From CAYUYM01 sp964449305 (GTDB lineage Bacteria > Bacteroidota > Ignavibacteria > SZUA-365 > CAYQST01): a stretch of 19,579 bases of DNA. Position 1 is the stretch's first letter; each line of letters starts with the position of its first letter. This document shows positions 8,346 to 16,201 of this stretch, piece by piece. The notes below the pieces were generated by a model, which saw only the letters and a program-made list of their open reading frames with translations, searched no databases and was not told where the DNA came from. The stretch is from positions 1-19,579 of the forward strand of contig CAYUYM010000045.1 in NCBI GenBank assembly GCA_964449305.1. The letters are read 5' to 3'. The translations under genes and the position numbers were made by a program.

Positions 8346-9502
8346 TCCTTTTCTGCTGAACGTCGGTACAGTTCCTCGATCCCCTCCACCATGTGCTCCC
8401 AGGAGTACTTCCGCTTCTCGAGGATCACGTTGTCGCGGAAGGTGGCGAATTCATCGTTCGTGTGAAATGCGGTCACCGCAGCGGCCAGCGCCTGCGGGTC
8501 GTTTGCGGGCACCAGGTGCCCCGTGCATCCGTCCACCACCACCTCCCCCAGGCCGCCGACGTCGGTGGCGATCACCGGGCGGTGGAAGTTGTAGGCGATC
8601 TGGATGATGCCGGATTGCGTGGCGGATTTGTAGGGCAGCGTGAGCACGTCGGCCGCAGAGAAGAACAGCGCCACATGCTCGTTGGGCGTGTAGTCGAAGT
8701 GGAAGATCACCCTGTCCTCGATGCCCAGCTCCCTGGCGCGCCGCAGATGGCCACTGGTGTCGGTGTAGGATTCCCCTGCCACCAGCAGTCGGATGCCGGC
8801 ATCGGCAGGCAGCAGGGCCATGGCCTCGAGCATCACGTCCAGCCCCTTGTAGTCCCGGATGTAGCCGAAGAAGAGCAGCACACGCTCATCCGGCCCCAGG
8901 GCGATGCGGGGGTGGATCGCGTGCAGCCGCTCCCGAGCCTCGCGGCGCGTCAGCTCGGCGCCGAAGATCTCGTACACCGGATGTGGCAGGTACGCCGTCA
9001 GCGGGTCCCGCTTCCACTGGTGAAGATCGCGCTCCACGGCGCGGGACTGCACCACATAGCTGTCGATGAAGCGGAAGGCGAACTGCGTCAGCAGCTTGTC
9101 GCCCGGGCGCTTCTCATGCGGGATCACATTGTCGCAGATGAACATGGTGCGCGTGTGGCGGCCCAGGCGGGCGATGGCGGCGATCACACCGTAACAGGGC
9201 GCGAAGAAGGGCATCCAGAACTTGTAGAGGATGAGGTCCGGATGCATCGCGCGGATGCGCAGCCCCGTGCGCACCCAGTTCAGCGGGTTGATGGAATCGA
9301 TCCATTGCAGGCTGTCCACCGGAATCCCTGCATCGCCGCTCTCCTCCTGCGTCTTGCCGGGAAAGAGGAGACGGGGATACTGCCGCGAGAAGGTGACGAT
9401 GGTGACGTCGTGCCGGCGGGACAGGTACTTCCACAAGAGGCCGACGTAATGCGCGATGCCACCCCGCAGCGGATGAGCCGTTCCGATGATGACGATCTTC
9501 AT
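8342..9502 (-). CDS. Glycosyltransferase family 4 (GT-B fold)
   Basis: The protein has 386 residues, typical for GT4. The N-terminal domain opens with MKIVIIGTAHPLRGGIAHYV, the glycine-rich acceptor-side loop. The donor domain carries LLFFGYIRDYKGLDVMLEA near residues 209-227, LLVAGESY, and ALFFSAADVLTLPYKSATQS followed by GIIQIAYNFHRPVIATDVGG and GEVV. The usual E-x7-E pair is replaced by S/Q residues (SATQSGIIQ), a variant that I recall from a recognised GT4 subgroup, so the enzyme is probably still active. No signal peptide or membrane helix is seen; it likely acts at the inner face of the inner membrane with a nucleotide-sugar donor. It starts 3 nt after the GT9 stop and overlaps the GT-C gene by 4 nt, so all are probably translated together. 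Confidence 0.88.
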   Translation of the reverse strand: MKIVIIGTAHPLRGGIAHYVGLLWKYLSRRHDVTIVTFSRQYPRLLFPGKTQEESGDAGIPVDSLQWIDSINPLNWVRTGLRIRAMHPDLILYKFWMPFFAPCYGVIAAIARLGRHTRTMFICDNVIPHEKRPGDKLLTQFAFRFIDSYVVQSRAVERDLHQWKRDPLTAYLPHPVYEIFGAELTRREARERLHAIHPRIALGPDERVLLFFGYIRDYKGLDVMLEAMALLPADAGIRLLVAGESYTDTSGHLRRARELGIEDRVIFHFDYTPNEHVALFFSAADVLTLPYKSATQSGIIQIAYNFHRPVIATDVGGLGEVVVDGCTGHLVPANDPQALAAAVTAFHTNDEFATFRDNVILEKRKYSWEHMVEGIEELYRRSAEKE

Positions 9503-9505
9503 GCG

Positions 9506-10579
9506 TCAGCGCGTGGCGCCGGGCAGCCAGCGGCGGACAGCCTCCAGCACGCGGTCCGGTTCAATGTGGTTCATGCACTGATACTCGGAGTTGACGCAGG
9601 TGGGTCGGAAGTAGCACCGGCACTCCTTCGAGGGGGCCACGATCTCCCCGCGTCCGTAGAGCTCGAATTCGTTCGGGTTGAAGATGTTGTTGAACAGGAT
9701 GAGCGGCTTGCGCAGACCGATGGCGAAGTGCATGGCCATGGTCACCGCCGACACGATCACGTCGCATTCATTCATGAGCGAGAGAAACGTCCGCAGCGGA
9801 AAGTGGCCGGCATGGATGGCTCCGGATGCCTCCGCGATGCGCAGGTTCTTTTCATGCTCCTGCTCGCCTCCGAGCAGCAGGGGCGTGCACCCCGCGTTCT
9901 GAAGGCCGCGGGCCAGCTCCACCCAGGAGTCCTCCGGCCAGAGACGCGAGGTCCAGCGGCCGCCACAGCCCGTGTTCAGGCCCACCACGGGGCGGTGATG
10001 CGGGATGCTGAACAGCCCGGCCTCGGGTGCTTCCAGGATGTACTCCTCGCCCCGCCACTCATGGCCGGCGATCTCGAAGATCTCACGGACATAGCTCTTC
10101 GTGTTGGCCTGGTTCAGATCGTCGAAGACGCCGGTGAGGAACTTGTGCCGCGCATCGCCGTCAATGGGGGCGCAGACGCCGTTGATGAGGGTGAAGCCCT
10201 TCTTGATGCCGGCCTCAAGCCTGTCGGCCAGGCCGCACGCCTCGCGATCCTTGTCGAGGTTCAGGAGCAGGTCGAACTTGACGGCAAGCAGGCTGACGAT
10301 GGCTTCGAGCGAAAATTCGAGGGCGACATCCACGTCCGACGGGAGCACCTCGGGTGTGCGCGTGAGCCACCAGATCCGTGCAGAAGGATACACCTCGCGC
10401 AGCCGGCGCAGCAGCGGTGTCGTTCGGATCACATCACCGATCGCCCCGAGCTTGATGATGAGAACGTTGAGATCCGTCGGGGCGAAATGGGGGCAGTCCT
10501 CGCAGTGCACCCCCTCCCGCTTGTGCGGTTTGCAGGGGACGTCGCCGCGGAAATGCCGGCAATGGGTTTTGATGATCAT
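9506..10579 (-). CDS. Glycosyltransferase family 9 (heptosyltransferase-like) with N-terminal cysteine motif
   Basis: The protein has 357 residues. After 34 residues the GT9 fold begins with LNVLIIKLGAIGDVIRTTPL, the classical heptosyltransferase N-terminus. The nucleotide-side domain has VVGLNTGCGGRWTSRLWP, then WVELARGLQNAGCTPLLLGG and SAVTMAMHFAIGLRKPLILF. The usual D-S/T-G-P-x-H is replaced by SAVTMAMH. Two cysteine clusters stand out: C7, C16, C26 and C29 before the fold, and C-R-C-Y-F-R-P-T-C with a further Cys seven residues on, near the C-terminus. These could together hold a metal or structural site. GT9 enzymes known from LPS core assembly transfer heptose from ADP-heptose; this subgroup may use another sugar. 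The ATG at 10579 is 19 nt downstream of the GT2 stop. Confidence 0.85.
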   Translation of the reverse strand: MIIKTHCRHFRGDVPCKPHKREGVHCEDCPHFAPTDLNVLIIKLGAIGDVIRTTPLLRRLREVYPSARIWWLTRTPEVLPSDVDVALEFSLEAIVSLLAVKFDLLLNLDKDREACGLADRLEAGIKKGFTLINGVCAPIDGDARHKFLTGVFDDLNQANTKSYVREIFEIAGHEWRGEEYILEAPEAGLFSIPHHRPVVGLNTGCGGRWTSRLWPEDSWVELARGLQNAGCTPLLLGGEQEHEKNLRIAEASGAIHAGHFPLRTFLSLMNECDVIVSAVTMAMHFAIGLRKPLILFNNIFNPNEFELYGRGEIVAPSKECRCYFRPTCVNSEYQCMNHIEPDRVLEAVRRWLPGATR

Positions 10580-10598
10580 GCGTCGGATGCCGCCGGGG

Positions 10599-11594
10599 TT
10601 AGTGAAGGATGTCTTTGATGCCGTAGTCGTTGGAGGTGTAATCCCGCTTCGTGATCATCTCGGCGAGGAGCCCGGTGGAAATGAGCTGCACGCCCACCAG
10701 CATGAGCAGGATGCCAAGAAGAAGGATGGGGCGGTTGCTCACCGGATGCCCGCAGAGCCACTCCACCGACAGCCAGCCGTTGATGAAGATGCCGAGGGCC
10801 AGCAGGATGGACCCGGCCGTGCCGAACACATGGAGCGGGCGCTGCGTGTAGCGCGAGGTGAAGACCACGGTCAGAAGATCGAGGAACCCCTTGAAGAAAC
10901 GGGAGAGGCCGAATTTCGTGTGCCCGAATTTCCGCGGATGGTGCGTCACCACGATCTCCGTCACCGAGTAGCCCGCCATCTTCGCCAGCACGGGGATGTA
11001 GCGGTGCATCTCGCCGTACACATGCACGTTCTTCACCACCTCACGCCGGTAGGCCTTGAGTCCGCAGTTGAAGTCGTGGAGCTTCAGCCCGGACATCCTG
11101 GACGTGACAAAGTTGAAGAACTTGGACGGGATCGTCTTGGAGATCGGATCGTAGCGCTTCTTCTTCCAGCCGGACACCATGTCGAAGCCCTCCTGAAGCT
11201 TGGCGATGAGGTGCGGCACCTCGTGGGGATCGTCCTGCAGGTCGGCATCCATCGTGATCACATACTCCCCGGAGGCGTGCTCGAATCCGACGGCGAGCGC
11301 GGCGGATTTGCCGTAGTTCCTGCGGAAGCGGATCATCTTGAAGCGCGCATCGCGGCGATGCAGCGATTCGATGACGGCGGCGGATCCGTCGGTGCTGCCA
11401 TCGTCCACGAACCACACCTCCCACGTCAGCCCCATGCCCTCGAGCACACCGGACACCTGCGCGGCAAGCTCCGGCAGCGACTCCTCCTCGTTGAACAGCG
11501 GAACGACGATCGAGATGCCCGGGGGTGACGGCGTTCCGGCGGTTTCGGTCGGGGATGGTGTGGGATGAAGGGGTAGGTCCAATGTCTCTTCCAA
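10599..11594 (-). CDS. Glycosyltransferase family 2, polyprenyl-phosphate sugar transferase-like, membrane-anchored
   Basis: The protein has 331 residues from a TTG at 11594. No ATG or GTG lies upstream in frame before a stop at 11628-11630; a second TTG at 11582 follows GGAAGAG and may be the true start. The GT-A domain has ISIVVPLFNEEESLPEL, VWFVDDGSTDGS, the donor/metal motif ITMDADLQDDP and DFNCGLKAYRREV, matching DPM1/GtrB/ArnC-type enzymes that charge undecaprenyl or related phosphate with a sugar. Two membrane helices follow (LHVFGTAGSILLALGIFING and PILLLGILLMLVGVQLIS), with a short tail. As first gene of the operon it could supply the lipid-linked sugar used by the GT-C enzyme encoded by the last gene, as ArnC and ArnT do; this is inference from gene order and families. 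Confidence 0.87.
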   Translation of the reverse strand: MEETLDLPLHPTPSPTETAGTPSPPGISIVVPLFNEEESLPELAAQVSGVLEGMGLTWEVWFVDDGSTDGSAAVIESLHRRDARFKMIRFRRNYGKSAALAVGFEHASGEYVITMDADLQDDPHEVPHLIAKLQEGFDMVSGWKKKRYDPISKTIPSKFFNFVTSRMSGLKLHDFNCGLKAYRREVVKNVHVYGEMHRYIPVLAKMAGYSVTEIVVTHHPRKFGHTKFGLSRFFKGFLDLLTVVFTSRYTQRPLHVFGTAGSILLALGIFINGWLSVEWLCGHPVSNRPILLLGILLMLVGVQLISTGLLAEMITKRDYTSNDYGIKDILH

Positions 11595-11608
11595 TTGGTG
11601 GCAAAACG

Positions 11609-11639
11609 TGAAAATATTACCGGGCAGTCAGATATGCAA
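11609..11639 (-). promoter_or_regulatory. Putative promoter of the glycosyltransferase operon
   Basis: On the minus strand, ATTG (TTG at 11639-11637) is followed after 20 nt by TATTTTCA (11616-11609), a partial match to TAnnTTTG. It sits just upstream of the TTG starts at 11594 and 11582, leaving a very short leader. The weakest of the five promoters listed. Confidence 0.3.
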
Positions 11640-11784
11640 TGCAGGAGCCACGGACCGCATCGCTCATGCCACGTGCAACGGGCGGTGGTGTGGCATGCCG
11701 ATGCCGCCCCCACGCGTGTTTTGACATTGTGCCGGGGAATTATGATCTTCCGTATCCATAAACTGATCAACCACCGGAGGCGAC

Positions 11785-12948
11785 GTGTCCACTTCTGACA
11801 ACATTCCCTGCAATGTCGATCTCGATGAAATGCAACGCAACATCCGGGACGCCGCGCGTGATTTCGCGGAGCGTGAGGTGCGTCCGCGGATCATGGAATT
11901 GGACGAATCCCAGATGTTCCCGCTCGACATGTTCGCCAGGATGGGGGACATGGGCTTTCTCGGTGTGGTGGTGCCGGAGGAGTACGGCGGGGCGGGTCTC
12001 GGATACATCGAATACGCGCTCATCGTGGAGGAGATCTCCCGCGTCGATCCATCCACGGGCCTCGGCGTGGCGGCGCACAACGGACTCGCCACGGGACACA
12101 TCAACCTCTACGGCACCGACGAGCAGAAGCAGCGCTTCCTGCCCGACCTGGCCACGGGGCGGAAGCTGGGCATGTGGGGGTTGACCGAACCCGGCTCCGG
12201 CAGCGATGCCGGCGGCCTGCAGACGCATGCGGAGGATCACGGCGATCACTTCCTGCTCAACGGCAACAAGACATTCATCACGCATGCCAGCGTGGGGCAC
12301 ACCGGCGTGATCATGGCGGCCACCGATCCCAGCAAGGGCACCGACGGCATCTCCGCCTTCATCGTTGAGCGCGGCATGCCCGGTCTCATTCCCGGCAGGA
12401 AGGAGAACAAGCTCGGCATGCGCAGCTCCGACACGGCATCCCTCATCATGGAGAACGTGGAGGTGCCGCGGGAGAACCTCATCGGCGAGCTGGGCAGGGG
12501 GTTCCGCCAGGCCCTGCAGGTGCTGGACCGCGGCCGCATTGCCATCGCCGCGCTCTCTGTGGGTCTGGCCCAGGGTGCCTACGAGGCCGCCCTCGCCTAT
12601 TCCAGGGAGCGCCGCCAGTTCGGGCGCACCCTGTCGGAATTCCAGGCCACCCAGTTCAAACTTGCCGAGATGGCCACGCGCATCGATGCCTCCCGCATGA
12701 TGACCTACAAGGCGGCCTGGATGAAGGATCAGGGGCGCGACATCAATCTCATCGCAGCCCAGGCCAAGCTCTTCGCCTCAGAAACGGCCACCTGGGTTGC
12801 CGGCGAGGCGGTCCAGATCCTCGGCGGCTACGGCTTCACCAAGGACTACCCGGTCGAGAAATTCTACCGCGATGTGAAGCTGCTCACCATCGGCGAGGGC
12901 ACGTCCGAAATCCAGCGCCTGGTCATCAGCCGGGCCGTGTTGAAGTGA
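11785..12948 (+). CDS. Acyl-CoA dehydrogenase
   Basis: The protein has 387 residues, the usual length for the family. This FAD enzyme introduces the alpha,beta double bond in acyl-CoA and passes electrons to electron-transfer flavoprotein. The start is a GTG at 11785 with GGAGG four bases upstream. Signature 1 (GLTEPGSGSDAGG, about 132-144) and signature 2 (QILGGYGFTKDYPVEKFYRD, about 343-362) are intact. Glu371 in IGEGTSEIQ is the expected catalytic base of short- and medium-chain enzymes. RRQFGRTLSEFQATQFKLA and the ILGGYG flavin/NADP-like loop are also typical. It resembles short-chain/butyryl-CoA dehydrogenases, but chain length cannot be fixed. No ETF or other beta-oxidation gene is adjacent; the stop overlaps the next start as TGATG. 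No convincing promoter was found upstream; TTGACA at 11721 and TATGAT at 11741 are only 14 bp apart. Confidence 0.93.
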   Translation: MSTSDNIPCNVDLDEMQRNIRDAARDFAEREVRPRIMELDESQMFPLDMFARMGDMGFLGVVVPEEYGGAGLGYIEYALIVEEISRVDPSTGLGVAAHNGLATGHINLYGTDEQKQRFLPDLATGRKLGMWGLTEPGSGSDAGGLQTHAEDHGDHFLLNGNKTFITHASVGHTGVIMAATDPSKGTDGISAFIVERGMPGLIPGRKENKLGMRSSDTASLIMENVEVPRENLIGELGRGFRQALQVLDRGRIAIAALSVGLAQGAYEAALAYSRERRQFGRTLSEFQATQFKLAEMATRIDASRMMTYKAAWMKDQGRDINLIAAQAKLFASETATWVAGEAVQILGGYGFTKDYPVEKFYRDVKLLTIGEGTSEIQRLVISRAVLK

Positions 12949-13175
12949 TGCTGCAATTCCAGGTGGTCACCGAACTCGGCATCGACGGCATTGTTGCGCG
13001 CATCCCCAGCATCGCCGAGTGCGAGGCCTGGGGCGCCAACGAGGACGACGCCATCGCCGCCCTCCTCGAAATGGTCGGCTGGTTCCTCAACCTCCCCCAC
13101 CGCTTCAGGCACACACTCGACATGTCGCGGCGGGAGGAGAACACGAAATTCTACACGTTGATCATCAGACACTGA
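12948..13175 (+). CDS. Small HicB-like (UPF0150-type) protein
   Basis: The protein has 75 residues. Its ATG shares one base with the stop of the acyl-CoA dehydrogenase (TGATG), so translation is probably coupled. A GTG three bases earlier is possible. The pattern FQVVTELGIDGIVARIPSI, then AECEAWGANEDDAIAALLEM, follows the HicB fold (strand, D-G-x-x-A-x-x-P-x-x-x-x-C-x-x-x-G, then E-E/D-A helix). The C-terminal 30 residues (RHTLDMSRREENTKFYTLII) show no clear DNA-binding helix-turn-helix or ribbon-helix-helix. No HicA toxin (a small double-stranded RNA-binding-fold nuclease) is adjacent, so it is not a normal toxin-antitoxin pair. It could be a small accessory protein of the dehydrogenase or a HicB-fold orphan. 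The stop abuts the converging gene. Confidence 0.6.
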   Translation: MLQFQVVTELGIDGIVARIPSIAECEAWGANEDDAIAALLEMVGWFLNLPHRFRHTLDMSRREENTKFYTLIIRH

Positions 13176-13664
13176 TCATCCATCATCCCGCTGCCCCCCG
13201 GCATCGACTCCGCTCCCGGCTGCCGGGGTGTTCCGGGGCTCCAGCCGCGTGAGGCGCCGCAGGTGGACGCGCCTCCGCCCACCCCGGTGTGCCATGATCG
13301 CGGCCTGCCACGCGGCCACCGCATCGCGCAGCTCTGCGGCCTCCTCGCTGCCCATCGCTTCCGGGGCCGGATCCAGTGGGCGGCCGGCCCGTTCCTTCAG
13401 ACGCACGGTGAGCCGGTGGATCGGCAGCCCGATGGATGCCGCATTCCAGTTGGCGGCCAGACCGGCGATGCCGATGAGGATGAGTACCGTCGGCACCAGA
13501 ATGATGGGATGCCGCTCAAGAAACATCGACACGCCCGGGGCGAACAAATGGTCCACAACCAGCACTCCTGCCACAAAACAGGCAAGCACCACGAGAAGGT
13601 GCGACACGAGCAGGCGGAGAAACAGGGACGGCTCCCCGCCATCACGCGATCCGCTTCCTACCAT
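13176..13664 (-). CDS. Small two-TM protein with HAMP-like segment, no output domain
   Basis: The protein has 162 residues. There are two membrane segments (about 14-38 and 53-71) joined by a loop of about 15 residues. Residues about 72-122 look like a HAMP linker: IGLPIHRLTVRLKERAG as the first amphipathic helix with its conserved Pro, then EEAAELRDAVAAWQAAI as the second. The tail is Arg-rich and then Gly/Asp-rich, without a kinase, cyclase or methyl-accepting domain. Such a TM-HAMP piece usually sits in front of an output domain, so this may be a stand-alone adaptor or the remnant of a sensor. The ATG at 13664 overlaps the ktrA-type stop by 7 nt, so the gene is the last of the potassium operon. 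Its own stop abuts the stop of the converging gene. I do not recognise a specific family. Confidence 0.65.
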   Translation of the reverse strand: MVGSGSRDGGEPSLFLRLLVSHLLVVLACFVAGVLVVDHLFAPGVSMFLERHPIILVPTVLILIGIAGLAANWNAASIGLPIHRLTVRLKERAGRPLDPAPEAMGSEEAAELRDAVAAWQAAIMAHRGGRRRVHLRRLTRLEPRNTPAAGSGVDAGGQRDDG

Positions 13665-14350
13665 TCCTCGATCATCCGCTGGATGTCCACATCCCGCCCC
13701 ATCACCACCAGCGTGTCGTCGGCCTCGATGCGCTGATCGGGTTTCGGCACGCCGGCGATGTAGTCCTCGGTCCGCGTCACACCGTTCTTCCCCACCACCT
13801 CACGCTTCCGCTTGATGGTGACGAGGTTGACCTCGAACTTGCGCCTGATGTCCAGCTCCGACAGCGTCTTCCCCGCCATCCACTTCGGCGTCGTCATCGT
13901 GACGATCGAGTACTCGTCTGTCAACGGAACGAGGTCGACGAGGTTGGTCGTGACCAGGCTGTAGGAAAGGCGCTCGGCCACGATCTCCTCCGGCGACACC
14001 ACTGTCTCCACGCCCACACTCTGGAGGATGCGCGTGTGGATCGGCGCCGTGGAGCGGGCGATCACGCGCTTGCAGCCGAACTGGATGAGGTGGACGCAGG
14101 TGAGGAGCGCTGATTCAAAATTCTCGCCGATGGTCACGATCACGGCGTCAAGGTCCTCGAGCCCCTGCGACCGCAGGGCGCGTTCATCCGAGCTGTCGAG
14201 CATGATCGAGTACGCCACCTTGTCCCGGATCTCCTCCACGCGCTCCATGGTGTTGTCGATCGCAATCACTTCGGCGCCACGTTCCGTGAGCGCAAGAGCG
14301 AGGTTTTCGCCGAAATACCCGAGACCGATCACCGCAAATCGTTTTGTCAT
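13658..14350 (-). CDS. ktrA: KtrA/TrkA-type regulatory subunit of potassium uptake (RCK domain)
   Basis: The protein has 230 residues: RCK_N (1-135) followed by RCK_C (about 140-230). The Rossmann motif is AVIGLGYFGENLA (Gly9, Gly11, Gly14), with Asp32 at the end of strand 2 for ribose contact. A second Rossmann-like run is DLDAVIVTIGENFESALLT, and RVIARSTAPIHTRIL precedes the dimer helix. The C-terminal half has VVGKNGVTRTEDYIAGVPKP and ADDTLVVMGRD, typical of RCK_C/TrkA_C. In known KtrAB systems an octameric KtrA ring on the inner membrane face gates the KtrB channel with ATP/ADP, and c-di-AMP can bind RCK_C. The ATG is preceded by GGAG at a normal distance and is 39 bp downstream of the ktrB-type gene. 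The single RCK pair (rather than the duplicated TrkA of E. coli) fits KtrA. Confidence 0.93.
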   Translation of the reverse strand: MTKRFAVIGLGYFGENLALALTERGAEVIAIDNTMERVEEIRDKVAYSIMLDSSDERALRSQGLEDLDAVIVTIGENFESALLTCVHLIQFGCKRVIARSTAPIHTRILQSVGVETVVSPEEIVAERLSYSLVTTNLVDLVPLTDEYSIVTMTTPKWMAGKTLSELDIRRKFEVNLVTIKRKREVVGKNGVTRTEDYIAGVPKPDQRIEADDTLVVMGRDVDIQRMIEEW

Positions 14351-14389
14351 GTTGTCTCCAAACAGTGTCGTGAAGGTCGAATGTCAGGG

Positions 14390-16198
14390 TCAGCCGACCG
14401 GGACGTCCTCGGTCGGATATTCGTAGCGCTGCGTCCGCACCTGCGAGCTCACCGCCATCACCAGCATCATCACGCCCACCCGGCCGATGAGCATGGTGAG
14501 GGCGAGGATGTACTTCGAGGCATCGGTGAGCTGCGGCGTGATGCCGCGTGACAAGCCGACGGTGCCAAACGCGGACACCACCTCGAAGAGCACATCGCTG
14601 AACACCCACGGTTCGATCATGGTGAGCAGCAATGTCGACACCACCACCAGGATGAAACTCAACGTGGCGATCGCGTACGCGCGCTCCACCGAGGGCTCGG
14701 AGATGCGCCGGTGGAAGAGTTCGATCTTCATCTTCCCGCGGACGATGTTGAGCGCCGACAAAAAAATGATGGAGGCCGTCGTGGTCTTGATGCCGCCGCC
14801 GGTGGATCCGGGTGAGGCGCCGATGAACATCCAGATGATCATGATGAACACCGTGGGCGTGGCCAGTGCGCCGATGTTGATGGTGTTGAAACCCGCCGTC
14901 CTGGTGGTGATGGATTGGAAGAAGGAAGCCAGAAGCCTGTCGCCCTGTGACAACCCCGCCAGGGTGTTGCCGTATTCCAGGATGTAGATGATCGCCATGC
15001 CCCCGAAGATGAGGATGGCGGTGGCAATGAGCACGATGCGGCTGTGCACGGTGAGCCGGCGCAGCTTCCGGCGCCGCCGCAGCATGTTGCGCAGAACCCC
15101 GACAACATTGGCCATCACCGCAAACCCCATCCCGCCAAAGACGATGAGGCTGCAGATGGTGAGGTTGACACCGGGGTTGAACTGCACGCGCGGATCGGCG
15201 ATGTTGAGGCTCATCGTGGAGAAGCCCGCGTTGCAGAAGGCGGAGACGGCGTGAAACGCCGAGCCGAAGACGCGCTCCGGCACGGTCGTAAAGAGGGTCG
15301 GCTCCCAGGAAAGGAACAGGATCACCGCTCCCACGGCCTCGAACGCGAGGGTGAACAGAATGATGTTGACAAGCGTGCGCCTCACCTGCCCCATCGTCTC
15401 GCTGTTGGTGAACTCCTGGATGAAGACGCGCTCACGGACACCAAGCACGCCATGGAAGATCGCGAAGAAGGTGGTGACCGTCATGAGTCCGAGTCCGCCG
15501 ATCTGAATGAGGAGCATGATGATCGTCAGCCCCTGGTAGGTGAATGTGGCCCCGGTGTCGACACTGCAGAGGCCGGTGACGCAGACGGCGGAGGTGGAGG
15601 TGAAGAGGGCGTCCACGAAGCGGATGCCACCGACGGTGGACTTGGGCAGCATCAACCCGAACGTGCCAAGCAGGATCACGAAGATGAAGCTCCCGACGAA
15701 CAGGCGTGCAGGTTGGATGCGCATCGACGGCAGCCTCCTGCTGTAACGCGCAAGGGAGAAGACGATGCTGAGCAGGATGAAGCCCTGCGTGATGAGGTAG
15801 ACCAGCGAGTCGAAGTTGTGGATGTTGAACACATCCGCCAGCCACGCGTGCGCCGGGTACAACACCGGATACAAGACAACGATGCCGAGCAGCACAGCCG
15901 ACAGGACATATTCGAAGCGCCGTTCCCGCACATACGCGCCACGGTTGGGCGCCATGGCGATCTTGATCACCTGGTGGACAAGGAAGAATCCGATGATCAC
16001 CATGTTCACCGTGTTCACCACATCCTGCTCCCAGTCTGAGAGGTGGAAGCCATGGTCGATGAGCAGCGCGACGATGGCGATGCCGTACAGCATCACGAGC
16101 ACGCGGTTGATGCGTGTGCTGATGGTCCGGAATTCCGCGGGCGATCGTTTCAGACCGGCCAGCAGGCGTTCATGAAGGGGGTCAGTGCCGTGTGCCAT
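14390..16198 (-). CDS. ktrB: KtrB/TrkH-type potassium translocating subunit with N-terminal extension
   Basis: The protein has 602 residues, longer than classical KtrB (about 450). The four selectivity-filter loops are visible: SAVCVTGL (Gly209), SAFCNAGF (Gly325), TTRTAGF (Gly436) and SAFGTVGL (Gly548). The glycine-rich gating loop GASPGSTGGGIKTTT lies at about 460-474. The first about 155 residues add roughly four membrane segments ahead of the pore domain, an arrangement that I associate with FCB-group TrkH proteins; their role is unknown to me. The protein imports K+ (often Na+-coupled) across the inner membrane with the KtrA-like partner encoded next. A putative promoter ends 3 nt before the ATG at 16198, and the upstream TPR gene stops 39 nt away. 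The next in-frame Met is residue 35. Confidence 0.92.
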   Translation of the reverse strand: MAHGTDPLHERLLAGLKRSPAEFRTISTRINRVLVMLYGIAIVALLIDHGFHLSDWEQDVVNTVNMVIIGFFLVHQVIKIAMAPNRGAYVRERRFEYVLSAVLLGIVVLYPVLYPAHAWLADVFNIHNFDSLVYLITQGFILLSIVFSLARYSRRLPSMRIQPARLFVGSFIFVILLGTFGLMLPKSTVGGIRFVDALFTSTSAVCVTGLCSVDTGATFTYQGLTIIMLLIQIGGLGLMTVTTFFAIFHGVLGVRERVFIQEFTNSETMGQVRRTLVNIILFTLAFEAVGAVILFLSWEPTLFTTVPERVFGSAFHAVSAFCNAGFSTMSLNIADPRVQFNPGVNLTICSLIVFGGMGFAVMANVVGVLRNMLRRRRKLRRLTVHSRIVLIATAILIFGGMAIIYILEYGNTLAGLSQGDRLLASFFQSITTRTAGFNTINIGALATPTVFIMIIWMFIGASPGSTGGGIKTTTASIIFLSALNIVRGKMKIELFHRRISEPSVERAYAIATLSFILVVVSTLLLTMIEPWVFSDVLFEVVSAFGTVGLSRGITPQLTDASKYILALTMLIGRVGVMMLVMAVSSQVRTQRYEYPTEDVPVG

Positions 16199-16201
16199 GA
16201 T

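Noticed and set aside
6648..8465. 605-codon plus-strand open frame opposite the GT-C gene
   Set aside because: The product is a His/Glu/Asp/Arg-rich low-complexity shadow of a membrane protein gene; the minus strand gives a coherent polytopic protein.
8393..10618. 741-codon plus-strand open frame opposite GT4 and GT9
   Set aside because: It spans two genes with clear motifs on the other strand and shows no domain; it is a codon-bias shadow.
11721..11746. TTGACA ... TATGAT as a sigma-70-like promoter for the acyl-CoA dehydrogenase
   Set aside because: The spacing is only 14 bp and the layout does not match the TTG-N20-TAnnTT sites found elsewhere in the window.
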